From Ophiocordyceps camponoti-saundersi (nom. inval.) (lineage: Eukaryota; Ascomycota; Sordariomycetes; Hypocreales; Ophiocordycipitaceae): a stretch of DNA of 14,590 bases. The notes below the pieces were generated by a model. It made no database searches. It saw nothing but the letters and a program-made list of their open reading frames with translations, and was not told the DNA's origin. Location of the stretch: NCBI GenBank assembly GCA_003339415.1, contig PDHQ01000593.1, positions 1 to 14,590 of the forward strand, read 5' to 3'. A program made the translations under genes and the position numbers. Of the stretch, positions 1 through 10,169 are shown piece after piece. The first letter of the stretch is position 1, and each line of letters begins with the position of its first letter.

Positions 1-127
<127 letters not shown>

Positions 128-540
128 GGGAAGTGCGCTACTTATTTTATAAAAAAAAGTTTTAATATTTTTTCTACTTATAAGAATACCTTTACCTTTA
201 TATATTACTTTTAAAGCCGCCTTATAGCTAGCTAGTTACTTTTATAAAGCTTAGAAATAACGCGATTTAAAACTCTAAACCCTTACCGCTACCGCTATTA
301 CTATTATTAATAATATTATTATTACCGCTATTATTATTATTAATATTATTAAAGTTAAGGATAATAATAATAATAGCGAAAATAATAAAAGTAATAATAA
401 TAATAATAATAAAAATACTAGTAGAAATAATATTATTAGTAATATTAAGGGCCTTAATATAAGAAGAATTTTCTAACTTTTATAAATTAGTTTACTTATA
501 AATATAAGCGTTAGCTTTTTAAGCTATTTTTTTTTACCTG
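128..540. other. AT-rich gene-free stretch with degenerate trinucleotide repeats
   Basis: No gene is recognisable. Positions 281-330 carry ACCGCTATTATT-like units and 359-418 carry AATAATAAAAGTAATAAT-like units. Similar strings lie at the right end (14281-14496): AGCGGTAATA occurs there three times on the plus strand, while its complement TATTACCGCT is at 320-329. These look like decayed simple repeats. Confidence 0.6.
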
Positions 541-945
541 CCGCCCTTACTTTTTTTTTTCCTCTTAAAATAAGATTTTTTCTTAATATAATTAATAGCT
601 TATTATATAAAATTTATTAATCTTATATTTAAAAAAGTAATTTATTAAAAGGGATACCTTATTAATATTAAGTTTTCCTTAAGTTACTATATAAAGAAAT
701 TCTTAGCTTAAGGCCCCTTATATACTTTCTCCTTCTCTTTCTTTTACTAAGGTAAGCTTTTTTCCTTAAATTACTTAACAGCTTATTATATAGAATTTAT
801 TAATCTTACTCTTAAAAGGGTAACTTATTTATTAAGGATATTATAGCTAATATTAGGTTTTCCTTAAGCCGCTATATAAAAAAAGTTTTAAAGTAAGGCC
901 CCTTTTTTATTTTTACTTTTTCTCCTCCTCCCGCTTTACTATTAA
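541..945. repeat. Diverged ~183-bp tandem duplication with pyrimidine tracts
   Basis: Two copies of a roughly 183-bp unit lie head to tail. Landmarks repeat with spacing 182-185: TAAG followed by a T run at 571 and 753, AGCTTATTATATA at 597 and 780, and AGGCCCCTT at 711 and 896. The copies align throughout with many C/T and A/G differences and a few small indels. Each copy is preceded, and the second is followed, by a pyrimidine-rich tract (541-565, 722-745, 907-945), so a partial third unit is possible. No coding function is visible. It may be a decayed subtelomeric or transposon-terminal repeat. Confidence 0.8.
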
Positions 946-1411
946 CCTTATTAATAATAAAAATAAAAAAGATAAAGATAATAATAATAATTATTATAAA
1001 AAATAAGTTAAGAGGGCTTTTTAGGAGTATTTATATTTATATTATATATAATAAGTTAAATAATATTATAATTAAGCTATTATATTAAAATATATAAGGA
1101 AATAAAAACCTTATATATTTTTTATAAAATATATACTTTTTTACTATATTTATATATTAGCCTGTTAGCTCCTTATTTTAGCTTATATAACTTAGTATAT
1201 TATTATTATTATTAAGATACTAGCTAAGTTATTCAAAGCTAATAAAGTACTTTAAGCTATAATTATAGCTATTTATACTTTTATAATATTAGCTAAGCTT
1301 AAGCTTAAATATAATAATACTCCCTTTATTATAAAATTAGTTTTTTTTCTAATCTTATTATATAAAATATAAGAAGCTAATATTTTATTTTAAAGAGTAT
1401 ATAAACACTAT
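946..1411. other. AT-rich gene-free stretch
   Basis: Nothing recognisable apart from short simple repeats: AATAAAAA/GATAAAGATAAT-type sequence near 958-1000 and TATTATTATTATTATTA near 1198-1214. Base composition matches the surrounding RIP-mutated DNA. Confidence 0.5.
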
Positions 1412-1476
1412 CTTTAATATTACCCCCCTGTAAGCTTTTAGGCTTCGGGGGGGTAGCTAATACTCTCTTATTAAAG
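1412..1476. repeat. Nested imperfect inverted repeat with C6/G6 core
   Basis: Three nested arms pair: CTTTAATA (1412-1419) with TATTAAAG (1469-1476), ACCCCCC (1422-1428) with GGGGGGT (1448-1454), and AAGC (1432-1435) with GCTT (1442-1445) around a short loop. The GC core stands out in about 80% AT DNA and contains no CpA, so RIP would have left it alone. It could be the remnant of a small inverted-repeat transposon or only a surviving hairpin. Confidence 0.7.
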
Positions 1477-1489
1477 GACTAAGTTATTA

Positions 1490-1556
1490 CCCTTACGCGT
1501 GCTATCGCTATTATTACGAACGCTATTTCCGCCGCGCCCGCGGCTACGCCCGCTAT
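1490..1556. other. CpG/CpC-rich islet surviving RIP
   Basis: A short GC-rich patch (ACGCGT, CCGCCGCGCCCGCGG, ACGCCCGC) inside very AT-rich DNA. It is almost free of CpA/TpG, the favoured RIP target, which explains its survival. No gene or known motif was assigned. Confidence 0.6.
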
Positions 1557-4500
1557 TAATTTAATAATATTAATATTATTACGCTATTATTATTATTTAA
1601 CTAAGGAGTTATTATTTACTAAAAAATGTTATTATTAAATATTATAAAGGAGTTATTAAAGGGGGGTATTTTAGTTTTTTCCCGCGCTTATTAATACACT
1701 TTTTAATATAAATTAACTATTAGCTATTTTCTTATATATTTCTTAATAACTTACTTATTATTATATATAGCTAGTTTATATTAAAACTTAAAGTAATTAA
1801 AAGTAGCAGTATTTTAATTTTTATTAAAAGTTTTTATATTAGGTTTTAATAACTTTTCTATTTAATAAAAACTTTTTATCTCTTACTTTTACTTACTTTC
1901 TTTTCTTTAGCGAAAATAATCTCCTTAACTTATTGTTTTTCCTCTTTATTAACTAATATTATTAAAGGCTATAAATTAATAATTTCCTATTTAAGTAAAA
2001 AGGTTAAAGCGGCCCTTTTAAGTAAATCTATATTAAAGTAATTATAAGCTTTTATTAGTAATCTTATAAGTTTAATAAGAGTTAAGTTAATAACTTATAT
2101 TATTATAAACTTAGTATTTTTCTAGTTAAGCTTTTTTTAAGTTATATATTTAAGAAATTATATAAGTTAAGCTAAGTCTTATTATTTATTTTAAAATATT
2201 TAGCCGCTTATTAATTTTTATTAGCTTAAAACTTTTAAGTTTATAAAAATAAAATATTAGTAGCTTAATAAAAGTTTATTACTTATTATAATTATTTTAT
2301 AAAATCCTTAGCTTCTTTTTTAAGGTTTTTTATTAATATTTATAAAATATCTAAGTTGAATAATATTATTATTAAAGCTTAAAACTTATAAATTATAAAA
2401 AATAATATTATTCTTATAACTAAATAAACTTTACTATTTAGTATAAGCTAAGGTATAAGAAGCTATTTATTTTAATTATTCTAATTATAAAAGATTACCG
2501 CTTAGAGGTAAGCTTATATATTTTAATTAATTCTCTTATATCTCTTATTAGTTTATAAATAGTAAGCTATATTAAGTATTTAATTAATCCCGTAAAGTTA
2601 GTAAAAATAGCTTTAAAACTCGCTTATTTAGTTTAAAATTATAAAAATATTAGAAAAACTATTTTATATAAAGCGGAGTATTTATTAAAAGTATTAGCTT
2701 AAGTAAAATCTCTTTACTTAGTTAGTTTTTAATTATTTATAAATATTTATTTCCGCATTTTATTAGCGGGAAATTTATTATAAAGTTTATTTATATATAT
2801 TAGTAAAACTAATTTAAAATAAATAATAACTTAAAAAGGGTAGCTAAATATTATTTCTAAGCTTTAATCTTATTATAAGTATTATAGTTTTTAAAAAATT
2901 AATAAATATATTATTATTAAAATAGCTAGAAAAAGTCTTAAGTTATTAAAACTATTATACTTTCCTTTTTAAAGTAACTAACTAAGGCTAAGTTATAAAT
3001 TATTTAAATAAAATAATTTTATAATATATTAACTAAGCAAGTTAGTATTTTCCTTAAAGTTTTTTATTATAGTAATTAAAGCTTTTAGGACTTAAAAGTT
3101 ATTATAAAAATATAGTTTTCTTTTAATATTAATATAATAATTTATAATTTAAATTTTAAGTTATAATTTTAAAAAGAGTAAGTTATCTCCTTATATTATA
3201 AATTAGTAAATTTCCTAAAAAACTAAGTTTTATAATATTATCTTATTTTTAAATTTTAAAGCTTATTATTAAAAAAACTTAAGTTTTTAATAAAATAATA
3301 TTTAACTTTTATATATCTTATAAACTCTGCGCTTATAATAATATAAATATAAATTTCTTATTCTTATATTATAAGCAGACTCCGCTTTTTTATTACCTTA
3401 TAGTAATAGTAAGCCGCGCTTAAAGCGACTTTAAGAGGGAGGGTAACGCTATATAAATTAATTATAACCGCGAAAATTTTTTACTTAAAATAAAGCTTTA
3501 CTTTAAATTATAATAATTTTAAACTTAAAAGTTTATTATATTTATTACCTTATTAAAAGCTAAAGTTAATATTAGTAATATTATTTTAAAAAACGCTTTT
3601 ATTTTTATATAAATAATTATTAAATAAGTAATAAAGTTTAAAAAGGTTTTAGAAAGCGCCCCTTTTACTTTAATTTTATTAATTAGTAATATCTCCTTAG
3701 CTATTATAGCTATAGTTTCCTCTTTTTTTATAACTTTAAGGAAAGTAAAACTTTTTTAATATAAGCTATAGTTATAGCTAAAATATTAAAGAAAATTATC
3801 GAAAAGTAAATTTATAAGTAATATAAGCGATAGCTTATAATTTATTTTAATTTTATTATTACTTTATTCTAAGTTTAAAGCTTTAAAATAATTATAATAA
3901 ATATTAATTATAGATTTTATAAATAAAGTTAAGCTTTTATAATAATAAAATTACTTAATAGCGATATTATAATAATATTTTAAAATATTATTTATAAGCT
4001 TTAATTTAATTTAAAATAGCTTTATATTATTTTTAGAGAAAAGGTATACTTAACTAGTAAAAATTATACTCTTATTATAAAAAAGATACTAATATAAGCT
4101 TTATAATAAAATAATAAGGAAGCTTTTTAAAAAAAAATTAAATTATTATATAAAATCTTAATAATATAATTATATATAAAATAGTATTATTCTAAAATTT
4201 AATATAGTTTTTTAATAATTATTATTATTAATATAGTAAATATAAATTAAATTTATAATAAAAGTATAATAATATAAATAAAAATTCTTAATATTAAACT
4301 ATATACGCTAAAAGTTTAACTTAATTAATACTTTAAATATTACTAATTTAAATATATTACTAATTATTATATAAAATATTTTATTATTTTATATATAAAA
4401 AGTAAATTTACTTACCTTATAGCTTATAGGAAAAAACTATTTTATTACTTTTTTTATTAAAAGTTTTATTTTAAGTAAAGTTAACTTTATTTTAAAATAA

Positions 4501-5640
4501 GAGTAATATAAGATTAGGCGAAAAATATATACGCTACCTAACTTTAAAAGTTTATAAACTAAAACTCTATATATATTACTTTTCTTTTTTTAGCACTAAC
4601 TAGAAACTAATAATAACTAAGGCGAAAATATTAAAAAGTAAATATAATAATACCTCTTTTTCTAACTCTAATTCTATACTTATTTATAGCTCCGCTATAA
4701 TAATCTAGCTATTTTTTAAAATTAGCTATTATAAAGTTTATTATAAAATAGTAAAACTTTTATATATTTTTAAGCTATATTAATAAAGCTTTAATTAACT
4801 AAATTATTAAAGCTATTTTAATTAAATATAAGGATTTAGTTTATAATAATAATAATAATTAGAAAGATAAGTAAGCTATATAAACTTTATACTAAACTTA
4901 ATTTATATATACTCTTATTATTATAAAATCCGCTTTAGGGGAAATATTAGCTTTTAAATTACTAGTTAATACCTAACTTATTTAATATATAAAGTGCTAG
5001 GTATAAGCGGGGTCTAACCTAAAGCTAAGGTAATACTTAAAGGGAGGGTTTTACTCTAAGCTTTCTAGTTTTTCCCCTTCTTAGAATATATATAAAATAG
5101 TTTTAAGCTATATAAAGTATACTAGCGTATAAATATTATTATTATTATTATAATAAAGTATTATTTTATAAATTTATAATATTTTTATAGCTATATTAAT
5201 ATTTATTTTTTTATTTTTCTTTTTTTCCTTTTTTAAAATATTAGTAAAATTCTTAAAAATATTAATTATTATTATTTATAAGTAAAATTATAAAGCTTTT
5301 TTAGAAATTATTTATATAAAGTAAGCGTTTTTTTTATAATTAAAAGTTTATTCTAATCTTTATAGGAAAGGGCGTTTAAGATTATAGCTTATTTACTAAG
5401 TTAATAATAAATCTTAAAGTTAAATTATAATAAATACTTAGCTTAACACGCTTATTATTTTAAAAAATATTAGTAAATTATAAAATATTTTAAGTTTTTA
5501 TAATAAGTAATAATATTAAAGCTATAATAATTATATAGTTTTATATATTATTATTTTAAATATTTAATAATCGCTAATATCTTTTTATTATATATTAAAT
5601 AGTTATATTTAGCTATATTTATTTTTATAGAAAAAAACGC
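1557..5640. other. Long RIP-degraded AT-rich region, probably rest of older retrotransposon
   Basis: About 4 kb of extremely AT-rich sequence without any intact frame. Because it lies directly downstream (minus strand) of the old reverse transcriptase and RNase H relic at 5640-6481, it should hold that element's integrase and 3' LTR, but I could not recognise integrase HHCC or D,D35E motifs and found no LTR. It contains short AT-only simple repeats (for example near 4846-4860 and 5136-5150), scattered CpG-containing islets (3400-3440, 4990-5060) and the small inverted repeat at 4969-5004. Confidence 0.5.
4969..5004. repeat. Small inverted repeat
   Basis: ATACCTAAC (4969-4977) faces GCTAGGTAT (4996-5004), complementary at 8 of 9 positions with a transition-type mismatch. 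The spacer is 18 bases. It is possibly a decayed hairpin, with no function assigned. Confidence 0.5.
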
Positions 5641-5939
5641 TATTAGTTCTTTTTCCTTATTTTATTCCTAGTAAAATAATCTTTTATAATATAAGCGCTA
5701 ATATTTACTTATAAAAATATAAAATCTCTAAGGTTTTATATTATTAGTAAAGAGGCTTTTATAAATAAGTTTTTAATTTCCTAAAAAGCTTTTTCCTAAT
5801 TAGGGCCTTAAATAAAAGTTTATTAATAATTATATTATTTTAGTAAAATTTATAATAAAGAGTTAATAAAAACTTATAAATTTTAGGAATCTGCGAAAGC
5901 TTTTAAGGGAAGTTAATATAGCTTAGTTTATAATAGTTT
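5640..5939 (-). pseudogene. Older Gypsy element: RT connection and RNase H relic
   Basis: Minus-strand continuation of the old reverse transcriptase. As read with stops, short blocks match the usual Ty3/Gypsy order: a block like EKIKTI..W.APTSLK..RRFL.F..FY at the RT end, FYxLFIINFTKI, then GPNxEKAFxEIKNLF (the segment that precedes RNase H), then a VNISAY block where RNase H normally has its first catalytic aspartate in T-D-A-S. The aspartate reads as N, as RIP (GAC to AAT) would give. Later RNase H motifs were not followed. The enzyme would have degraded the RNA of the RNA-DNA hybrid during reverse transcription. It is badly decayed and not functional. Confidence 0.65.
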
Positions 5940-6481
5940 TAATCTTTTCTAAGTTTACTTAAAGCTTAACTCTTATTAATATTATAAATCTTAAGTATTT
6001 TATTTTTTTTAACTATAAGTTTATACTTATTTAAGCTTAAATAAAGCTTATATTTTTAAAGTTTATAGAGAACTAAGTATATTTTACGAAAGTAATCCTT
6101 CTTAATATTATTAAAGTAAGTAATAAAATTATTAATATAAGCTAAGTAAAACTTATTAAGATATAGCTTAAGGATATTATAAATATATTTTTAAAAGGTA
6201 ATAAGAGCTATTATAAATTTAAATAAGATAACTATTTATTTAAAAAAGCTATATTAAGTCTTAAACGCTATTTTCTATTTCTCTCTTTTAATAATTTAGA
6301 TTTTATAAAACGCTTATATAATATTTAGCTTTATAAGCTATTAAAACTTAGCTAATAACTAAAAAGTATTACTAAGTAAAAATAATAAGTATTTATTTAA
6401 AATTATAATTATATTTAAGTTATAAAAGTTTATATAAAACTATAACTTTTTTTAAGTTTTCTTATAAAAAAGATTATTTAT
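5940..6481 (-). pseudogene. Older Gypsy element: reverse transcriptase, main part
   Basis: A Ty3/Gypsy reverse transcriptase relic, read on the minus strand with the first base of codons at positions equal to 1 mod 3. In order: YKKTxKKLxFYINFYNLN (the VKKKDG..RFCVDYR.LN block), NKYLLFLLSNTF (NRYPLPLI), a KLN triplet with the palm aspartate position at 6323-6325, KIAFKTxYSFFKxIVILF (AFRTRYG.FE.LVMPF), then YINN at 6128-6139, the YxDD catalytic box with both aspartates turned to asparagine. A frame change occurs at the 8-T run 6003-6010, after which KIKYLRFIILI (the VKYLGFI block) is read one base over. The frame is broken at 6481 by the younger element and resumes at 13024. Identification is by motif order, not by a database search. 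Confidence 0.8.
6477..6481. repeat. Target site duplication, left copy (TTTAT)
   Basis: TTTAT directly precedes the LTR boundary and is repeated exactly at 13019-13023. Five bases is the normal duplication length for Ty3/Gypsy integrases. The motif is low in complexity, but together with exact LTR ends it defines the insertion. Confidence 0.85.
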
Positions 6482-6667
6482 TATAAGGGTTTAGCCTCTA
6501 AGCTATTTACGAGGAGATAACTTTATTATTTAAAATAACTATAAAGAGCTATATAAAAGGGGTTATAACGCCTAATAGAGGTAAGCAATCCGCGCGCGCG
6601 TTGCGCGTAAATATAACTAATTACCTTACGTAACTTAGTTATTTAGGTATAGCTTAAATCCCTTATA
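6482..6667 (-). repeat. 3' LTR of the younger element
   Basis: 186 bp, bounded by TATAAGGG and CCCTTATA. It aligns without gaps to 12833-13018 with 22 differences, all transitions. At 18 of these this LTR carries T or A where the other keeps C or G, so it is the more heavily mutated copy. It retains the CG-rich hairpin core (6588-6612). Relative to the element it is the 3' LTR, where transcripts would end, because the element is on the minus strand. Confidence 0.93.
6588..6612. repeat. CG-rich hairpin of 3' LTR (decayed arm)
   Basis: Counterpart of the perfect hairpin at 12939-12963. The 5' arm ATCCGCGCGC and loop GCGTT are intact. In the other arm three transitions (GCGCGTAAAT) weaken the stem. 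The TpG in the loop survives in both LTRs. Confidence 0.75.
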
Positions 6668-6681
6668 TACCCCGCCGCCCT
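6668..6681 (-). promoter_or_regulatory. Candidate polypurine tract (plus-strand primer)
   Basis: On the minus strand the 14 bases abutting the 3' LTR read AGGGCGGCGGGGTA, 11 of 14 purines and strikingly G-rich in this AT-rich window. This is the position where the RNase H-resistant primer for second-strand DNA synthesis lies. The two C residues are atypical, so the call rests mostly on position and composition. Confidence 0.55.
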
Positions 6682-7984
6682 AGGAAAAAAGTATATCTAT
6701 TTTTAGTAAGGGTATAAGTTAAAAAATAAAAATTCCCTTACGCGTTTCTCTTCCTTTCTTTTCTTTTTCTATATATTACTTATTTTAAAAATATTAATCT
6801 TATCGTTTTTACGCTATCGCCACGCTACCGCTTTATATTATTTTTTTTATTAATATATTACTTTTTTATATTATTATATTAATATATCGGCCGCTCTATT
6901 TACTTTAATTTATACTATAAAGGAGTATAATATATAAAAAGATAGCGATAACGAAGATACTATATTACCGATAAAAGTATTATATATATATATACTTTAT
7001 TTAAATAATTTAATAAATAATAAGATAGCTAATTATATTTATAGCTAGGCGGCGGCCTACTAAGCGTACTATTCCTAATATTATAAATACTTATAAGAAA
7101 AGTATTTTTTTACCGGGGACGTATGCTTTTAGTAAGCCGCCTATAACTTATAAAATATAGCTACTAATAATAAAGCTATCTAAACGCCCGCCCGCGCCCG
7201 CGATAATATTACTCCTAGCTAATATACTATCTTAACGCTTACTTTTTAAGCTTACGCTAACTATTTTAAAATATAGCTTAATATTATATAACTTACCCCC
7301 TACCTTATAACTAATATTTTTTTATCCTTATCGCTTAAATTATCTAGCTTTAATACTCTTATCTTTTTTAATAATAATATTATTCTTACGCTTATATTAT
7401 TAATATATTACCGCGGAATAAGTAGCGCTATATACTAATATTAGTAATATTAAACTTAGTAATAAGAGTAAGTTATCTCTAGCTTTAATATATTCGCCTT
7501 TTATTATAAAAAATCCTTATAGTAGTAAGAGTAAATATAGTAAAATATTCTCGCCTTATAGTAAGAGGAGGCGGCCGCTAAGGCTAAAGATTATTAATAA
7601 TAGCTTAAGGCTAACTATAATATTTATATAGCCCTTGCTAATCTTACCGCCCTCTTATCGCTAACTTACGCCCTTTACCTTTTTAACTACGCGTTTTTTA
7701 CGCCGCCTAATACCTAAATATATTAAGCTAAGCTTTAAAGCTAAATTTATCGCGCCTTAGCTAAGCTAAATTAGCCTTTATAGTTACTTTTACTTATAGC
7801 TAGAGGTTATAATTACTTATATAGTAAATTATTATTTAAGCTTAATATACTTTTTTATAACTATAGTAATTTAAGCTAAATATAAGCGGTTAATAATATT
7901 AAAGAGGATAGTTAGGAGAATACGCTAAACGCGCTATAATAATAATAGAAAAGATAAGGATAGAAAAAAGGCAGGGCGTAATAA
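6682..7984. other. Extra 1.3-kb region between pol and the 3' LTR; possible additional ORF
   Basis: Lies downstream of the chromodomain end of pol and upstream of the polypurine tract. The plus strand here has more C than G and more pyrimidines, the reverse of 8000-13000, which suggests it is not simply more pol. A CT-rich tract (6733-6770) like those upstream of fungal genes precedes a possible RIP-altered start (ATA for ATG at 6932) on the plus strand. From there one plus frame reads acidic at first (KDSDNEDT), then Ala/Gln-rich (EEAAAKAKDY near 7565-7594; a 36-codon stop-free run near 7605-7712), with most stops explicable as Gln codons. However, another plus frame (7034-7400) and one minus frame (7040-7320) are also low in stops. 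Strand and reality are unresolved, and no family was recognised. Confidence 0.35.
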
Positions 7985-8290
7985 GCTAGAAAGAATTTAC
8001 TAGAGGGGGGGAGGAATTTACTTAATTAAATTTAAATAGAAAAATATATTTAAGGCTATTATATATATAAATATCTCCCTAGTAGGACTTATAATAATCT
8101 AAAGCTATATAATATTATAAGCTATCTAATAGCTTTTAAGTTAGTATAATATATTTTTTCTATTTTACTAATACTTAATAATAAGGAGGTTAGCCTTATA
8201 AGCGCTACCTGCGGGTATTTTTTATAATAAGGATTTCTTTAATTTTATATTTATTAAATAATAAGTTATTATTTAAGAGTTATAAGGAAA
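7985..8290 (-). pseudogene. Chromodomain at the C-terminus of the younger element's pol
   Basis: Continues the integrase frame (codon first bases equal to 2 mod 3). At 8249 and below it reads YKIKEILIIKNTRR, then YYxVLVKx ending at 8160 and TxKLLDSL starting at 8141. This matches the chromodomain pattern Y.V..IL..R.....  .YLVKW.GY....TWEP.. with W and P positions turned to stop or L by RIP. In chromoviruses this domain, fused to integrase, binds methylated histone H3 and steers insertion into heterochromatin. After about 8097 the frame runs through a less conserved tail and is judged to end near 7985; the exact stop cannot be told from RIP stops. Confidence 0.72.
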
Positions 8291-9580
8291 GTTTAAGCTA
8301 GCTATTAGTAAGGTCCTATAATAAAAGTAGATTATATATAATATACTTAAGTAAATTAATATAAAATATAAAGTATATACTTTTTAAAATATTAAGCGTA
8401 ATAGTTAAAAAAGATAAGATAATAATAATTTTATACTTAGCTTTAAGATAATTAAGTTTCTTAAAAAGGCGGTTAGAATAAATATATTATAAATCTAATT
8501 ATATAAAGTTACTAATTTAAAATTATTTTATAAGGCGATAAGCACTATTAAAGGTATCTTACTATTTTTATTAAGCTTATATAATTAATACTTATATAAG
8601 TTAAATACTTTTTTATAAGTATTAAGTAAAAGTAATAGTATATTTCTTTAGGGAAATAATTAGCGTAAAATATATAATTAGTTATTATATAAGATTAAAG
8701 TTATATTTATATAGTAAGCGGTTTAGATTAACGCTTATTATTAATAATTCTTTATTATTTAAAGTAAGCTAGTAAGTAAGTAAGTAAAAGGGCTAGTTAA
8801 GCTAGGAGAATAATATTATATAATAAAAGATAGCTTATACCTCTTAGTTTATTCGCTTTATATTACTATTAGTTTATAGGTAATAAGCTATAAATATAAG
8901 TTATTTAATACTTACTAGGCGGTAAAAGGTTAACTAAAAGTAACTTATTTAATTTAAACTATAGTTAGATATAATCTCTATAAAAAAGCTATAAAAACGC
9001 TATTAAATATAAATAAAATATTTAGCGTAATACTTAGCCTTAATTAATATTATTACTTTAAGCTATATATATTTAAATAGCCGATTAGTAATAATTATAA
9101 GGAAGCGGGGCTAGGAAAGATTAGTAATAAGTAAGTTTATTATAAAATCTACTAAGATAATTATTTAATACTTTTCCGGTAGTAGTAATAGTTATAATAA
9201 GCCTTAGTAATAATAGCGTTAAAGGTAATTTTTATAATAATAATAGTTTCGTATAAACCGCGCTATATTAGCTAATATATTATCCTAATAATAATAATAA
9301 TAAAGTAATATAAATATAATATTCTTTCTAAGGTGCCTTATAAGTAGCGAATTATAGGTTTTTTAGATTAAGGTAGTTATTAAGGGTTCTTAGTTAAGTA
9401 CCTAAAGTCGGCTTTAGAACTATAGCTAGCTACTAGTAGAAAGGGAATAGTTTATAATTTGCTCTTTTATGCCCGCTTTAAAAGGGAACTTCTAAGCGCC
9501 CTCTTATAAGGCAGTATATCGCACTATATAAAGCGGGTTAGATTATAACGCTATAAGCTATAATTCTTATAAGTATATAT
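8291..9580 (-). pseudogene. Integrase of the younger Gypsy element
   Basis: Would have inserted the cDNA into the genome. The N-terminal zinc finger reads H-x6-H-x29-C-x2-C at 9356, 9335, 9245 and 9236, with one H kept and the H and C codons otherwise turned to Tyr (TYNSLLIRHLRKN, then ARFIRNYYYYKN). It is preceded near 9420-9540 by a block typical of fungal Gypsy integrases (EGAxKFPFKAGIKEQ, then a SRLxVLN stretch). Core: LVDFI with Asp at 9147-9149; IISN with the second Asp now Asn at 8964-8966; TNSNIKRIN with the Glu position now Lys at 8856-8858. This gives exactly D-60-D-35-E. FYRLVSIKQLIFIAYYL matches the LC..L.I...LSTAYHP stretch. A GPY/F-type region follows (NRLFKKLNYLKAKYK near 8475-8430, then IYFIFYINLLKY). 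No intact enzyme remains. Confidence 0.9.
8772..8787. repeat. (GTAA)4 short tandem repeat
   Basis: Four exact GTAA units inside the integrase relic. Probably a RIP-created or slippage-created microsatellite; no function proposed. Confidence 0.8.
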
Positions 9581-9689
9581 TTATAAAAGGGGTTAAGGCT
9601 ATAAGGGTAATATTCTAGCTTTAAACTAATTATAATTTAAAAAAATAAATAAATAAGGGCTATATAATATAGCTAAAATATAAGGCGGT

Positions 9690-10169
9690 ATATTATTACT
9701 CTTAATTATAATAAGATAATATATTAAGATAAGTTATATATTTACTTAAGTAATATTATAAATAAAAGTTAAAAAAAGTAAGTATTTTAGCTTATTAAGC
9801 TTAATATTCTAATATAGCCTTTAGAGTAATAAAATATTTTAAAGCTTTATAATCTATAAATATAATAAATAGGGAGGAAATACTATAAAGTTTAGCTAAC
9901 TACGCCTTAAGGTAATAAATAATAATAAGAAATTCCTTATCGTAAATAATATAGTTTCGCTTTATAAGCTAAAGCTTCTAAGAGAAATATATTACGGGCT
10001 ATAAAACTTAGTCCTAGCTACGCTAGGAAAGGTATCCGCTTATTACCTCGCCTAAATAATCCGCCTCTATAACGATATTAAGATTTAGGTTCTACTATAC
10101 TAAAGTAAAAGAGGAGATAAATATTACCTTAAGCTAGTTAAAAGCGTTCTAATAAGCTAGAGTTTAATT
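9690..10169 (-). pseudogene. RNase H of the younger Gypsy element
   Basis: Follows the reverse transcriptase after a one-base frame change at the homopolymer 10170-10176, then stays in the integrase frame. Ordered motifs: TLAYxNAFNxLK (the TEACQ.AF..LK start), IVIEADYLGEVISGYLS with the catalytic Asp kept at 10059-10061, VLxPVIYFSxKL, KRNYIIYDKEFL with the catalytic Glu at 9933-9935, FIIFIDYKAFKYF with Asp at 9852-9854 (TDHKNL.YF), and a YLNILS stretch matching NPADALSR near 9730. This is the canonical Ty3/Gypsy RNase H order. It would degrade template RNA and cut the polypurine primer. The first catalytic residues survive, but stops interrupt every segment. Confidence 0.9.
10012..10028. repeat. 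Short perfect hairpin in the RNase H relic
   Basis: TCCTAGC, three-base loop TAC, GCTAGGA. Perfect 7-bp stem. It falls inside coding sequence and is probably incidental. Confidence 0.6.

Noticed and set aside
6932..8025. A certain Gln-rich plus-strand gene
   Set aside because: Treating every TAA/TAG as Gln makes any frame look continuous; competing frames exist, so it is reported only as a low-confidence possibility.
9140..9175. Plus-strand IYxDNYLIL resembling an RT YxDD box
   Set aside because: It overlaps the minus-strand integrase VDFI motif, which has correct spacing to the other catalytic residues, and no further plus-strand RT motif surrounds it.
9942..10100. Plus-strand frame that looks like an integrase zinc-finger block (LLREIYYGL, TLGKV)
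   Set aside because: The same DNA gives clear RNase H motifs on the minus strand (KRNYIIYDKEFL, EAD, PVIYFS) in an ordered series with RT and integrase; the plus reading is a shadow.
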